Source of the DNA: an uncultured Alistipes sp. | GTDB taxonomy: Bacteria > Bacteroidota > Bacteroidia > Bacteroidales > Rikenellaceae | DNA length: 39,575 nucleotides | Assembly: GCF_902388705.1 (NCBI RefSeq) | Contig: NZ_CABMQJ010000019.1 | Coordinates: 1-39,575, forward strand | Reading direction: 5' to 3' | Shown: positions 27,561-35,009 of the stretch, piece by piece | Numbering within the stretch: the first letter of the stretch is position 1 | Layout of the letters: each line of letters starts with the position of its first letter | Notes under the pieces: model-generated | What the model was told of the DNA's origin: nothing | Seen by the model: the letters and a program-made list of their open reading frames with translations, nothing else | Databases searched by the model: none | Program-made: the position numbers and the translations under genes

Positions 27561-27989
27561 ATGTTACAGCCGAAAAAGACCAAATTTAGAAGAATGCAGA
27601 AAGGTCGTATGAAGGGTTTAGCTCAAAGAGGTAACCAACTTGCATACGGATCGTTCGCAATCAAGGCACTTGAATCAACCTGGATCACAGGTCGTCAGAT
27701 AGAGGCTGCGCGTCAGGCTATCACCCGTTACATGAAACGTGAGGGGCAGCTCTGGATTCGCATCTTCCCGGACAAACCCATTACGAAGAAGCCCGCCGAG
27801 GTGCGTATGGGTAAGGGTAAAGGTAACCCCGAAGGGTTCGTGGCGCCCGTTACTCCCGGACGTATTCTCTTCGAGGCAGAGGGCGTGCCCTTGGAAGTAG
27901 CGCAGGAAGCGCTGCGCCTGGGTGCCCAGAAACTGCCTATTACCACCAAGTTTATCGTAAGGCGTGACTACGTCGAAACCACAATCTAA
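27561..27989 (+). CDS. rplP: Ribosomal protein L16
   Basis: This 142-residue 50S protein near the A site begins MLQPKKTKFRRMQKGRMKG and contains ITRYMKREGQLWIRIFPDKP and the arginine-bearing GKGKGNPEGFVAPVTPGR. Its size is normal. It sits between rpsC and rpmC as in the classical S10 order. Confidence 0.98.
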   Translation: MLQPKKTKFRRMQKGRMKGLAQRGNQLAYGSFAIKALESTWITGRQIEAARQAITRYMKREGQLWIRIFPDKPITKKPAEVRMGKGKGNPEGFVAPVTPGRILFEAEGVPLEVAQEALRLGAQKLPITTKFIVRRDYVETTI

Positions 27990-28001
27990 CGAGAAGACAA
28001 G

Positions 28002-28190
28002 ATGAAAAGTGCAGAAATCAAGGATATTTCGATCAAAGACCTGCAGGAGCGCATCGAAACCGAAAAGGCGCAGCTGGAGAAGCTGAAAGTGCAGCATGCA
28101 GTGTCCCCGGTCGAAAACCCTTCTATCATTAAGAAAAACCGCAGAGATATAGCTCGCATGCTGACAATTCTGCGTCAAAAGAACGCCTAA
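28002..28190 (+). CDS. rpmC: Ribosomal protein L29
   Basis: This 62-residue two-helix protein lies at the tunnel exit beside L23. The pattern ISIKDLQERIETEKAQLEKLKVQHA and RRDIARMLTILRQKNA is the family signature. It is separated from rplP and rpsQ by 12 nt each. Confidence 0.96.
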   Translation: MKSAEIKDISIKDLQERIETEKAQLEKLKVQHAVSPVENPSIIKKNRRDIARMLTILRQKNA

Positions 28191-28202
28191 TAAGGAATAA
28201 CT

Positions 28203-28457
28203 ATGGAAAGAAATCTTAGAAAAGAGCGTATTGGGGTGGTTGTCAGCAACAAAATGGAAAAGACCATTGTGGTTGCAGTAGCGCGTAAGGTGAAGCATCC
28301 TATCTACGGTAAGTTCGTCAACAAGACGACGAAGTTCGTTGCCGAATGCCTCGACGAGAGCTGCAAGGAGGGCGATACCGTACGTATCATGGAAACCCGC
28401 CCGTTGAGCAAGACGAAGCGTTGGAGATTAGTACAAATCATTGAAAGAGCCAAGTAA
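28203..28457 (+). CDS. rpsQ: Ribosomal protein S17
   Basis: This 84-residue OB-fold 16S-binding protein begins MERNLRKERIGVVVSNKMEK and has GDTVRIMETRPLSKTKRWRLV, the family signature. It is the last gene of the S10 block; rplN starts 2 nt after its stop, so no separate spc promoter is present at this junction. Confidence 0.97.
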   Translation: MERNLRKERIGVVVSNKMEKTIVVAVARKVKHPIYGKFVNKTTKFVAECLDESCKEGDTVRIMETRPLSKTKRWRLVQIIERAK

Positions 28458-28459
28458 TT

Positions 28460-28825
28460 ATGATACAGCAGGAAAGTAGACTCGTAGTAGCTGATAACAG
28501 CGGTGCAAAGGAAGTTCTCTGCATCCGGGTGCTCGGCGGTACCAAACGCCGCTACGCATCTATCGGCGATAAGATTGTGGTGGCTGTCAAGAGCGCGACT
28601 CCCTCGGGCGACGTCAAGAAGGGCGCCGTGTCGAAGGCGGTCGTCGTAAGAACGACCAAAGAAATCAGACGCGCCAACGGTTCGTACATTCGTTTCGACG
28701 ACAACGCCGTGGTGCTGCTTAACAACCAGGGTGAAATACGCGGTACTCGTATATTCGGCCCCGTAGCTCGCGAGCTGCGTGACCAGTATATGAAGATTAT
28801 CTCTCTCGCACCCGAAGTATTGTAA
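28460..28825 (+). CDS. rplN: Ribosomal protein L14
   Basis: This 121-residue 50S interface protein begins MIQQESRLVVADNSGAKEVLC and has AVVVRTTKEIRRANGSYIRFDDNAVVLL and GTRIFGPVARELRD. It forms part of the intersubunit bridge with 16S rRNA and the RsfS silencing-factor site in other bacteria. First gene of the spc block. Confidence 0.98.
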   Translation: MIQQESRLVVADNSGAKEVLCIRVLGGTKRRYASIGDKIVVAVKSATPSGDVKKGAVSKAVVVRTTKEIRRANGSYIRFDDNAVVLLNNQGEIRGTRIFGPVARELRDQYMKIISLAPEVL

Positions 28826-28845
28826 TCATAAAAACAATTTCGGAT

Positions 28846-29169
28846 ATGTCAGTGAAATTACATATTAAGAAAGGGGATATGGTCCAGGTCATCGCCGGTG
28901 ACAACAAAGGCCAGCAGGGCAAAGTCCTGAAGGTCGAGGTTGAGAAGCAGCGTGCTATCGTCGAGGGCGTGAATCTCTGCAAAAAGGCTACGAAACCCAA
29001 TGCGCAGAACCCCCAGGGCGGTATCGTCGAAAAAGAAGCGGCGATCCACATCTCGAACCTGCAGGTGCTCGACCCCAAAGGCGGTAAACCCACCAAGGTA
29101 GGTCGCAAGCTCAATGCAAAAGGTAAATTAGTTCGTTACGCTAAAAAGTCAGGGGAGGAGATCAAATAA
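28846..29169 (+). CDS. rplX: Ribosomal protein L24
   Basis: This 107-residue assembly-initiator protein has the KOW motif near the N-terminus (KKGDMVQVIAGDNKGQQGKVLKV) and the segment PNAQNPQGGIVEKEAAIHISNLQ. Its TAA overlaps the rplE ATG by one base (TAATG), indicating coupled translation. Confidence 0.98.
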   Translation: MSVKLHIKKGDMVQVIAGDNKGQQGKVLKVEVEKQRAIVEGVNLCKKATKPNAQNPQGGIVEKEAAIHISNLQVLDPKGGKPTKVGRKLNAKGKLVRYAKKSGEEIK

Positions 29170-29732
29170 TGGCATACGTACCTACACTCAAGACACAGTA
29201 TAAGGAGCAGATCAAACCTGCACTTATGAAAGAGTTCGGTTACTCGAGCGTTATGCAGTGCCCGCAACTCACCAAGATCGTTATCAACCAGGGTATGGGA
29301 CAGGCCGTCGCCGACAAGAAACTCATCGATGTCGCCGAGGCCGAGCTGACGCAGATTACGGGCCAGAAAGCCGTGCAGACGCGTTCACGCAAGGACATCT
29401 CCAACTTCAAGCTGCGTAAGGGCATGCCGATCGGCGTGCGCGTTACGCTGCGCGATACGAAGATGTACGAGTTCCTCGAGCGCCTGGTCGCCGTGGCACT
29501 GCCCCGAATCCGCGACTTCAAGGGTATCAACGAGAAGTTCGACGGCCAGGGCAACTACACCCTCGGCATCACCGAGCAGATTATCTTCCCGGAGATCGAC
29601 ATCGACAAGATTACGAAGATCTTCGGCATGGAGATTACGTTCGTTACGACGGCCAAAACCGACGAAGAGGCTTACGCCCTGCTCCGCGAATTCGGTCTTC
29701 CTTTCAAAAACGCTAAAAAGAACAATCAATAA
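29169..29732 (+). CDS. rplE: Ribosomal protein L5
   Basis: This 187-residue 5S rRNA-binding protein has VMQCPQLTKIVINQGMGQAV, AVQTRSRKDISNFKLRKGMPIGVRVTLR and the C-terminal FGMEITFVTTAKTDEEAYALL. These match the family throughout. It is followed after 3 nt by rpsN. Confidence 0.98.
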   Translation: MAYVPTLKTQYKEQIKPALMKEFGYSSVMQCPQLTKIVINQGMGQAVADKKLIDVAEAELTQITGQKAVQTRSRKDISNFKLRKGMPIGVRVTLRDTKMYEFLERLVAVALPRIRDFKGINEKFDGQGNYTLGITEQIIFPEIDIDKITKIFGMEITFVTTAKTDEEAYALLREFGLPFKNAKKNNQ

Positions 29733-29735
29733 GCT

Positions 29736-30032
29736 ATGGCAAAAGAGTCAATGAAAGCACGCGAGGTAAAGCGCGTGAAACTCGCAAACCGTTATGCACA
29801 TAAGCGCGAGGAGATTGCTGCCAAGTTGAAGAGCGGTGAGATCGACCACGAGGAGGCTTGGGTCGCACTTTCGAAGTTGCCCCGCAACTCGAATCCCATC
29901 CGCCAGCACAACCGCTGCAAGATCACGGGCCGTCCCAAGGGCTATATCCGCCTGTTCGGCATCAGCCGTATCCAGTTCCGCGAGATGGCTTCGAAGGGCT
30001 TGATCCCGGGCGTTACGAAAGCAAGCTGGTAA
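29736..30032 (+). CDS. rpsN: Ribosomal protein S14 (zinc-free type)
   Basis: This 98-residue 30S protein begins MAKESMKAREVKR and ends with PIRQHNRCKITGRPKGYIR and SRIQFREMASKGLIPGVTKASW. It lacks the two CxxC pairs of the zinc form, having only one Cys, so it is the long C-minus type. It is the last gene before the 899-nt interruption of the spc operon: a strong hairpin begins 2 nt after the stop codon. Confidence 0.97.
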   Translation: MAKESMKAREVKRVKLANRYAHKREEIAAKLKSGEIDHEEAWVALSKLPRNSNPIRQHNRCKITGRPKGYIRLFGISRIQFREMASKGLIPGVTKASW

Positions 30033-30033
30033 T

Positions 30034-30069
30034 ATTTTCGGATACCGGACTACTCCGGTATCCGAAAAT
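30034..30069 (+). terminator. 16-bp perfect hairpin directly after rpsN (possible terminator)
   Basis: ATTTTCGGATACCGGA (30034-30049) pairs with TCCGGTATCCGAAAAT (30054-30069) over 16 bp with a CTAC loop. The sequence that follows (CCGTTTTCTGCC) has only a short, interrupted T-run. It may end transcription after rpsN, act as a processing or pausing site, or stabilise the mRNA end. Its symmetry also allows it to work in either direction. Confidence 0.55.
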
Positions 30070-30734
30070 CCGTTTTCTGCCGGGTGCCGGATTCTGTGCC
30101 GTACTTATGGATGGCGGAGGATGCTGATTCCCGGAAAACGAGTCCGGATTTTGAGGGCGCAAGCCCGTGGAAGGGAGCCGGGAGGGGCGTATCCTGTGCG
30201 TAAATCCAGTGGTGCAGGATTGAATCCCGTACCGGAGAGGAATGCGGCGGATGCGAATCTGCCGGGGCCGGGAGAAAACCCGGCGCGGCGCCGCGGCCGA
30301 TAGGCCGTGTTGCAGGTCTCCGCTTCCGCAGAAATCGGGGCTTATATGGGTGCAGAACCCGAGTAGTTACGTCGCAATGTCGAGGAAAGTGCCGCCGCAA
30401 GCGGTAACTTCTCGGCGGCGGGGCGGAAATCGAGGGGTTAGGCATTTGGTTACAAACTTCCCGAACCGAAAGGCCGGGGAGGAATCCGCAGGTTACGGAC
30501 GGCGACCACGGAATCCGGGTATGGTGACATGCCGGGATACGGGTAGGGCGGTCGTGTGACCGGGACGACCGGCGCAGGCCGCAAGGCGGCGGAGCCGGAA
30601 CGGGCGGATTTCTTCCGAAAGGCGTCGGAGGCACCGCCGGCGGGGATTTGTACGGGTCATGTTAGCAACATTTCAGTGCTAACATTGTCCGTATTCCGAA
30701 GCCGGGGCTTAAAACGCTAAAAATAAGGCCGTAA
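30070..30734 (+). ncRNA. Candidate large structured RNA with many GNRA tetraloops, family unknown
   Basis: No convincing coding frame is present. On the plus strand I find many short stems, at least five capped by GNRA loops: 30155-30166 (GGGC-GCAA-GCCC), 30246-30263 (7 bp, GCGA), 30457-30481 (outer 7 bp, inner CC-GAAA-GG), 30513-30538 (GTGA) and 30578-30587 (GCC-GCAA-GGC). Others are 30131-30147, 30267-30284 (GCCGGG/CCCGGC), 30292-30309 (7 bp, GATA loop), 30391-30419 (GCCGCCG/CGGCGGC), 30549-30571 (7 bp) and a long hairpin at 30651-30693. The GNRA loops all read on the plus strand, as expected for an RNA made with the ribosomal genes. It has no visible promoter of its own, so it would be made by read-through past the rpsN hairpin. 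Boundaries are approximate. Confidence 0.55.
30651..30693 (+). repeat. Long two-part hairpin at the 3' side of the structured region
   Basis: TACGG (30651-30655) pairs with CCGTA (30689-30693) and, after a 3x3 internal loop, ATGTTAGCA (30659-30667) pairs with TGCTAACAT (30677-30685) around a 9-nt loop. No T-run follows directly. It may mark the end of the structured RNA or be a protein-binding site. Confidence 0.5.
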
Positions 30735-30766
30735 CTTGGTTTTTTGAGAAATAATACGTATATTTG
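30735..30766 (+). promoter_or_regulatory. Internal Bacteroidota promoter restarting the spc operon before rpsH
   Basis: CTTG (30735-30738), 20 nt, then TATATTTG (30759-30766) matches the TTTG/TAnnTTTG consensus with the right spacing. Transcription would begin about 30773, leaving a leader of roughly 160 nt before rpsH. Confidence 0.65.
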
Positions 30767-30772
30767 CGCGCT

Positions 30773-30931
30773 TTATAGCCCGGGCGTAACGCCTGCGCAG
30801 AGCGAGCAAAAGCGCTGAAAATGAGGCGCGAAAAGCAGAAACATCCGAGGCGGATGCGAATTTTAATCGAATTCAAAACGCTGATGGCCAAATAATTAAC
30901 TAATTACTTTAATTTTTAACTTCTATTCGTT
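30773..30931 (+). promoter_or_regulatory. Structured leader of the rpsH-rplQ transcript
   Basis: The leader contains small hairpins: GGCG-TAA-CGCC near 30783-30793, AGCG/CGCT near 30800-30817, and CATCCG-AGG-CGGATG near 30841-30855, followed by an A/T-rich stretch up to the rpsH ATG. In E. coli S8 represses the spc operon through its mRNA; a similar use of this leader is only a possibility, and I did not recognise the S8 site. Confidence 0.4.
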
Positions 30932-31330
30932 ATGACTGATCCTATTGCGGACTTTCTGACCAGAATTAGAAACGCAGTGAAAGCCAACCACAAGGTGGTT
31001 GAAGCTCCTGGCTCAAAAATTAAGCAGGAAATCACTAAGATTCTTTACGAGCAGGGTTATATCCTCGCTTACAAATTCGACACCGACGAGAAAGGTCACC
31101 CGTCGATCAAAATCGCGCTCAAGTGGGATGCCGCTACCAAAGGCAACGCCATCAAGAACCTGAAGCGCGTCAGCCGTCCCGGTCTGCGCCAGTATGTTTC
31201 GGTGGGCGACATGCCCCGTGTGCTGAACGGCCTGGGTATCGCTATCCTGTCGACTTCGAAAGGCATCATGACCGACGCCAAGGCACGTAAGGAGAACGTG
31301 GGCGGCGAGGTGCTGTGCTACATCTACTAA
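30932..31330 (+). CDS. rpsH: Ribosomal protein S8
   Basis: This 132-residue 16S-binding protein begins MTDPIADFLTRIRNAVKANH and has the C-terminal signature GLGIAILSTSKGIMTDAKARKENVGGEVLCYIY. The segment VSRPGLRQYVSVGDMP is also typical. It is the first gene after the non-coding interruption and appears to have its own promoter. Confidence 0.98.
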   Translation: MTDPIADFLTRIRNAVKANHKVVEAPGSKIKQEITKILYEQGYILAYKFDTDEKGHPSIKIALKWDAATKGNAIKNLKRVSRPGLRQYVSVGDMPRVLNGLGIAILSTSKGIMTDAKARKENVGGEVLCYIY

Positions 31331-31355
31331 TGGAAAATTTTTAAACGCAAGAACA

Positions 31356-31943
31356 ATGTCAAGAATTGGTAAATTACCTGTAAACCTGCCCGCCGGCGTA
31401 ACCGTAGAGGTTTCGGCCGACAATGTGGTAAGCGTGAAAGGGCCACTCGGGACGATGAGTCAGAAGGTTGACTCGGACATCAAGGTAGAGGTCGGCACGC
31501 ACAAGGACATACACACCGGCAACGAAGTTCCCGCCGTGATCGTATCGCGTCCTACCAACCAGCCCCGCCACCGTTCGCTGCACGGTCTGTACCGCGCGCT
31601 GATCAACAACATGGTCGTCGGTGTGTCGAAAGGCTATGAAATCAAACAGGAGCTCGTCGGCGTCGGCTTCAAGGCCGAAGTCAAGGGCCAGATCCTCGAA
31701 ATGAGCCTCGGCTATTCGCACGATACGCATTTCATGCTTCCCAAGGAGGTTACCGCTACGGCCGTGACGGAGAAGAAAGGCAACCCGATCGTAACGCTGA
31801 AGAGCACGGACAAGCAGCTCATCGGCCAGGTCGCCGCCAAGATCCGCTCGCTGCGCAAGCCGGAGCCGTACAAGGGCAAGGGTATCAAGTTCGTCGGCGA
31901 ACAACTGCGTCGCAAGGCGGGTAAATCAGCAGGTGCTAAATAG
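31356..31943 (+). CDS. rplF: Ribosomal protein L6
   Basis: This 195-residue protein near the GTPase centre begins MSRIGKLPVNLPAGVTVEV and ends with the signature KPEPYKGKGIKFVGEQLRRKAGKSAGAK. The middle has QELVGVGFKAEVKGQILEMSLGYSHD. It is somewhat longer than the E. coli protein (177 aa), from a longer loop around residues 40-60 (KVEVGTHKDIHTGNEVPAV). Confidence 0.97.
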   Translation: MSRIGKLPVNLPAGVTVEVSADNVVSVKGPLGTMSQKVDSDIKVEVGTHKDIHTGNEVPAVIVSRPTNQPRHRSLHGLYRALINNMVVGVSKGYEIKQELVGVGFKAEVKGQILEMSLGYSHDTHFMLPKEVTATAVTEKKGNPIVTLKSTDKQLIGQVAAKIRSLRKPEPYKGKGIKFVGEQLRRKAGKSAGAK

Positions 31944-31959
31944 TAAATAGTCTGAAGTT

Positions 31960-32322
31960 ATGTCATTGAACAAGATAGAAAGAAGAGAGAGGATTAAGAT
32001 GCGTATCCGCAAGATCGTGAGCGGAACGCCCGAACAGCCTCGCATGACTGTATATCGTAGCAACAAGCAGATCTACGTACAGTTTATTGATGACCTCGCA
32101 GGTGTGACCCTGGCCACGGCGTCTTCGCTGGACAAAGAGGTGGCCAAAGCCGCCGCAGGCAAGAACAAGTGCGAAGTGGCTGCCCTGGTCGGCAAACTGG
32201 CCGCAGAGCGCGCAGCAGCCAAAGGCATTGCGACCGTAGCGTTCGACCGCAACGGCTACCTGTATCACGGAAGAGTTAAACAGCTGGCCGAAGCAGCACG
32301 CGAAGGCGGTCTTAAATTTTAA
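31960..32322 (+). CDS. rplR: Ribosomal protein L18
   Basis: This 120-residue 5S rRNA-binding protein begins MSLNKIERRERIKMRIRKIV and has RMTVYRSNKQIYVQFIDDLAGVTLATASS and the C-terminal VAFDRNGYLYHGRVKQLAEAAREGGLKF, all family hallmarks. It partners with L5 in the 5S RNP. Confidence 0.98.
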   Translation: MSLNKIERRERIKMRIRKIVSGTPEQPRMTVYRSNKQIYVQFIDDLAGVTLATASSLDKEVAKAAAGKNKCEVAALVGKLAAERAAAKGIATVAFDRNGYLYHGRVKQLAEAAREGGLKF

Positions 32323-32328
32323 GCGATT

Positions 32329-32847
32329 ATGTCAAATACCAACATAAAGAAAGTACGCACGAGCGACCTCGAGCTTAAGGACAGACTCGTAAGCATCCAG
32401 CGTGTTACCAAGGTAACCAAGGGAGGTCGTACATTCAGTTTCTCGGCCATCGTCGTCGTAGGTAACGAGGACGGTGTCGTGGGCTACGGCCTGGGCAAGG
32501 CTTCGGAGGTTCAGTCGGCCATCGCCAAGGGCGTGGAAGACGCAAAGAAGAACCTGGTGAAGATTCCCGTTATCAACGGTACGATCCCTCACAAGCAGGA
32601 ACTCCGTTACGGAGGTTCGGTCGTTATGATTCGCCCGGCCGCTCCCGGTACGGGTATCATCGCCGGCGGCGCCATGCGTGCCGTGCTGGAGTCGGTGGGC
32701 GTGAAGAACGTGCTCGCGAAGAGCAAAGGTTCGTCGAACCCCCACAACCTGGTGAAGGCAACCATCGGCGCTCTGTGCGAGTTGCGCGATGCCCGCAGCA
32801 TCGCCCGCCTGCGCGGCATTTCGATGGACAAGGTGTTTAACGGTTAA
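32329..32847 (+). CDS. rpsE: Ribosomal protein S5
   Basis: This 172-residue protein at the mRNA entry site has the double-stranded-RNA-binding-like domain (DRLVSIQRVTKVTKGGRTFSF) and the C-terminal part VGYGLGKASEVQSAIAKG, with PAAPGTGIIAGGAMRAVLE. It contributes to decoding fidelity and mRNA helicase activity together with S3 and S4. Starts 6 nt after rplR. Confidence 0.98.
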   Translation: MSNTNIKKVRTSDLELKDRLVSIQRVTKVTKGGRTFSFSAIVVVGNEDGVVGYGLGKASEVQSAIAKGVEDAKKNLVKIPVINGTIPHKQELRYGGSVVMIRPAAPGTGIIAGGAMRAVLESVGVKNVLAKSKGSSNPHNLVKATIGALCELRDARSIARLRGISMDKVFNG

Positions 32848-32861
32848 TTTTGTAAAGACAA

Positions 32862-33110
32862 ATGGCAAGATTGAAAATCACCCAGGTCAAAAGCCGCATC
32901 GGCGCTACTGCGCGTCAGTGCAAGAACCTCGACGCGCTGGGTCTGAAGAAGATCAACGCGAGCGTCGAACACGACGACTCGGCGATCATCAAGGGTATGA
33001 TCGAGCGCGTGAAGCACCTCGTCAAGGTTGAGGAGGTAGCCGTGAAAAAGGCCGCAGCGCCCAAGGCTAAAAAGGCAGTGGCTGCCGAAGCCGCTGAAGC
33101 CGCAGAATAA
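32862..33110 (+). CDS. rpmD: Ribosomal protein L30 with Ala/Lys-rich tail
   Basis: The first ~58 residues (MARLKITQVKSRIGATARQC ... GMIERVKHLVKVEEV) are a standard L30. They are followed by an extension of about 24 residues, VKKAAAPKAKKAVAAEAAEAAE, first basic and then acidic, which E. coli L30 (59 aa) lacks. The tail resembles the longer one of L17 in this same operon. Confidence 0.96.
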   Translation: MARLKITQVKSRIGATARQCKNLDALGLKKINASVEHDDSAIIKGMIERVKHLVKVEEVAVKKAAAPKAKKAVAAEAAEAAE

Positions 33111-33137
33111 GTTTAACAGCAAGAAGTAATTTTTACG

Positions 33138-33584
33138 ATGGAACTCAATAATCTCAAACCTGCAAAGGGTTCAACACACCACGACAAACGTATCGGTCGC
33201 GGTGCCGGTTCGGGTCACGGTGGCACGGCCACGCGTGGTCACAAGGGTGCGCAGTCGCGTTCGGGTTACTCGAGCAAGCTGGGCTTCGAGGGTGGTCAGA
33301 TGCCTCTTCAGCGCCGTCTTCCCAAGTTCGGTTTCACCAACCTGAAGCGCGTTGAATTCAAGGCGATCAACCTCTCGACGCTCGAGGAGCTGGCAGCCAA
33401 GAAGTCGCTCACCGAGATAACGGTAGACACGCTCGTAGCCGCAGGTTTCATTTCGTCGAAAGACAAGGTGAAAATCCTCGGTAACGGTGCGGTTACCAAG
33501 GCGTTGAGCGTAAAGGCTCACGCGTTCTCGAAGAGCGCCGAGGCGGCCATCACGGCAGCCGGAGGCAGCGTCGAAAAACTGTAA
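33138..33584 (+). CDS. rplO: Ribosomal protein L15
   Basis: This 148-residue 50S assembly protein begins MELNNLKPAKGSTHHDKRIG, with the glycine-rich RGAGSGHGGTATRGHKGAQSR and the signature GFEGGQMPLQRRLPKFGF. It is upstream of secY, as in the classical spc order. Confidence 0.98.
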   Translation: MELNNLKPAKGSTHHDKRIGRGAGSGHGGTATRGHKGAQSRSGYSSKLGFEGGQMPLQRRLPKFGFTNLKRVEFKAINLSTLEELAAKKSLTEITVDTLVAAGFISSKDKVKILGNGAVTKALSVKAHAFSKSAEAAITAAGGSVEKL

Positions 33585-33605
33585 GAACCCTAGAAACCCA
33601 AAATT

Positions 33606-34982
33606 ATGAATCAGTATCTCGTTGTTGGTATCGTCTTTTTAGTGGTCATCGCTCTTTTGGCGACCAACAAGAAATTGGTTGAAACGCTCAAGAATATCTA
33701 CAAGATTGAGGAGCTGCGCAAACGTGTGATTTACACGATCGGGCTGCTGCTGGTCTACCGCTTGGGTAGTTTCGTGGTGATTCCGGGTATCAACCCCAAC
33801 GCTTTGGGCGAGGGGTCGGAGTTTGCCAGCCAGCTGGAGGGCAACGGACTGCTGGGTCTGTTGAACGTCTTCTCCGGCGGCGCATTCGGCAATGCCGCGA
33901 TATTCGCACTCGGAGTCATGCCGTACATCACCGCCTCCATCATCATCCAGCTCATGGGTATGATGATTCCGTATTTCCAGAAGATGCAGAAGGAGGGTGA
34001 GAGCGGCCGCCGCAAGATGAATCAGTGGACGCGCTTCCTTACCATCGGCGTGCTGATCCTGCAGGGCCCGGCGTATATCGCCAACCTGTACCATCAGGTG
34101 CCCTCTGCATTCGTTTACGGCAACACGTTCGCGTTCGTATGCTATGCGACGGTAATCCTGATCGCCGGTACCATGTTCATCATGTGGCTCGGCGAGAAGA
34201 TTACGGACAAGGGGATTGGTAACGGTATCTCCCTGATAATCATGATCGGTATCGTGGCCCGTCTGCCGCACGCACTGTTGGCCGAGGTCAACGCGCGCTT
34301 CCAGACCGCCAGCGGCAGCGCCATCATGCTTATCCTCGAGCTGGTGCTCCTGTTCCTTGTCTTTATGGCAACGATCGCTCTGGTACAGGCTGTCCGCAAG
34401 GTGCCTGTACAGTATGCAAAGCGTATCGTCGGTAACAAACAGTACGGCGGCGTACGTCAGTACATTCCGCTGAAGATGAATGCTGCGAATGTGATGCCCA
34501 TCATCTTCGCGCAGGCTCTGATGTTTATTCCGGCGCTGTTCTCCGGTACGGCTTTCGCAGCTGCTTTCAGCTCGATGACCGGCTTCTGGTACAACTTTAC
34601 GCTTGCAGTGCTGGTAATCGCGTTCACCTACTTCTACACCGCGATTATCATCAACCCCCAAATGATGGCCGATGACATGAAGCGCAACGGCGGCTTTATC
34701 CCGGGAGTGAAACCGGGTAAGCAGACCGTGAACTACATCGACACCATCATGACGCGTATCACGCTCCCCGGCTCGTTCTTCCTGGCCATCGTGGCAATCC
34801 TGCCCGCGCTGGCGATGAAGTTCCTGGGCATTCAGCAGGCGTTCGCCTACTTCTACGGAGGTACGTCGCTGCTGATTATGGTCGGCGTGGTACTCGACAC
34901 TCTGAAACAGATAGAGAGCTACCTGCTGATGCGCCATTACGATGGTCTGATGAAGACCGGACGTATCCAGGGTCGTCATTAG
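33606..34982 (+). CDS. secY: Preprotein translocase subunit SecY
   Basis: This 458-residue channel protein of the Sec translocon has ten hydrophobic segments in the expected arrangement, starting with an extra N-terminal hydrophobic stretch (YLVVGIVFLVVIALLATNKK) that may be an additional membrane segment. Conserved pieces are YTIGLLLVYRLGSFVVIPGIN, the plug-side FSGGAFGNAAIFALGVMPYITASI, and the cytosolic loop MMADDMKRNGGFIPGVKPGK. Length is near average. It forms SecYEG with genes outside this window. Confidence 0.96.
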   Translation: MNQYLVVGIVFLVVIALLATNKKLVETLKNIYKIEELRKRVIYTIGLLLVYRLGSFVVIPGINPNALGEGSEFASQLEGNGLLGLLNVFSGGAFGNAAIFALGVMPYITASIIIQLMGMMIPYFQKMQKEGESGRRKMNQWTRFLTIGVLILQGPAYIANLYHQVPSAFVYGNTFAFVCYATVILIAGTMFIMWLGEKITDKGIGNGISLIIMIGIVARLPHALLAEVNARFQTASGSAIMLILELVLLFLVFMATIALVQAVRKVPVQYAKRIVGNKQYGGVRQYIPLKMNAANVMPIIFAQALMFIPALFSGTAFAAAFSSMTGFWYNFTLAVLVIAFTYFYTAIIINPQMMADDMKRNGGFIPGVKPGKQTVNYIDTIMTRITLPGSFFLAIVAILPALAMKFLGIQQAFAYFYGGTSLLIMVGVVLDTLKQIESYLLMRHYDGLMKTGRIQGRH

Positions 34983-35009
34983 GAGTTTTCCGAAGAGTTT
35001 TAGCGAAGA

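Noticed and set aside
30340..30400. RNase P RNA, suggested by GCAGAACCCGAG and GAGGAAAGTGCC, which recall the conserved ACAGAACCCGG and GAGGAAAGTCC motifs
   Set aside because: The two motifs occur in the reverse of the normal order and only about 20 nt apart, they do not form the P4 helix, and the GGTAAGAGC-type middle motif is missing.
30050..30634. A 194-codon minus-strand open frame in the non-coding region
   Set aside because: The translation is Pro/Arg/Ser-rich without any domain pattern and is explained by GC-rich sequence; the region shows RNA-like hairpins on the opposite strand.
30070..30734. tmRNA, rRNA fragment or cobalamin riboswitch as identity of the structured region
   Set aside because: No tRNA-like ends or tag frame, no recognisable rRNA stretch, and the B12-box and GCCACTG-type core were not found.
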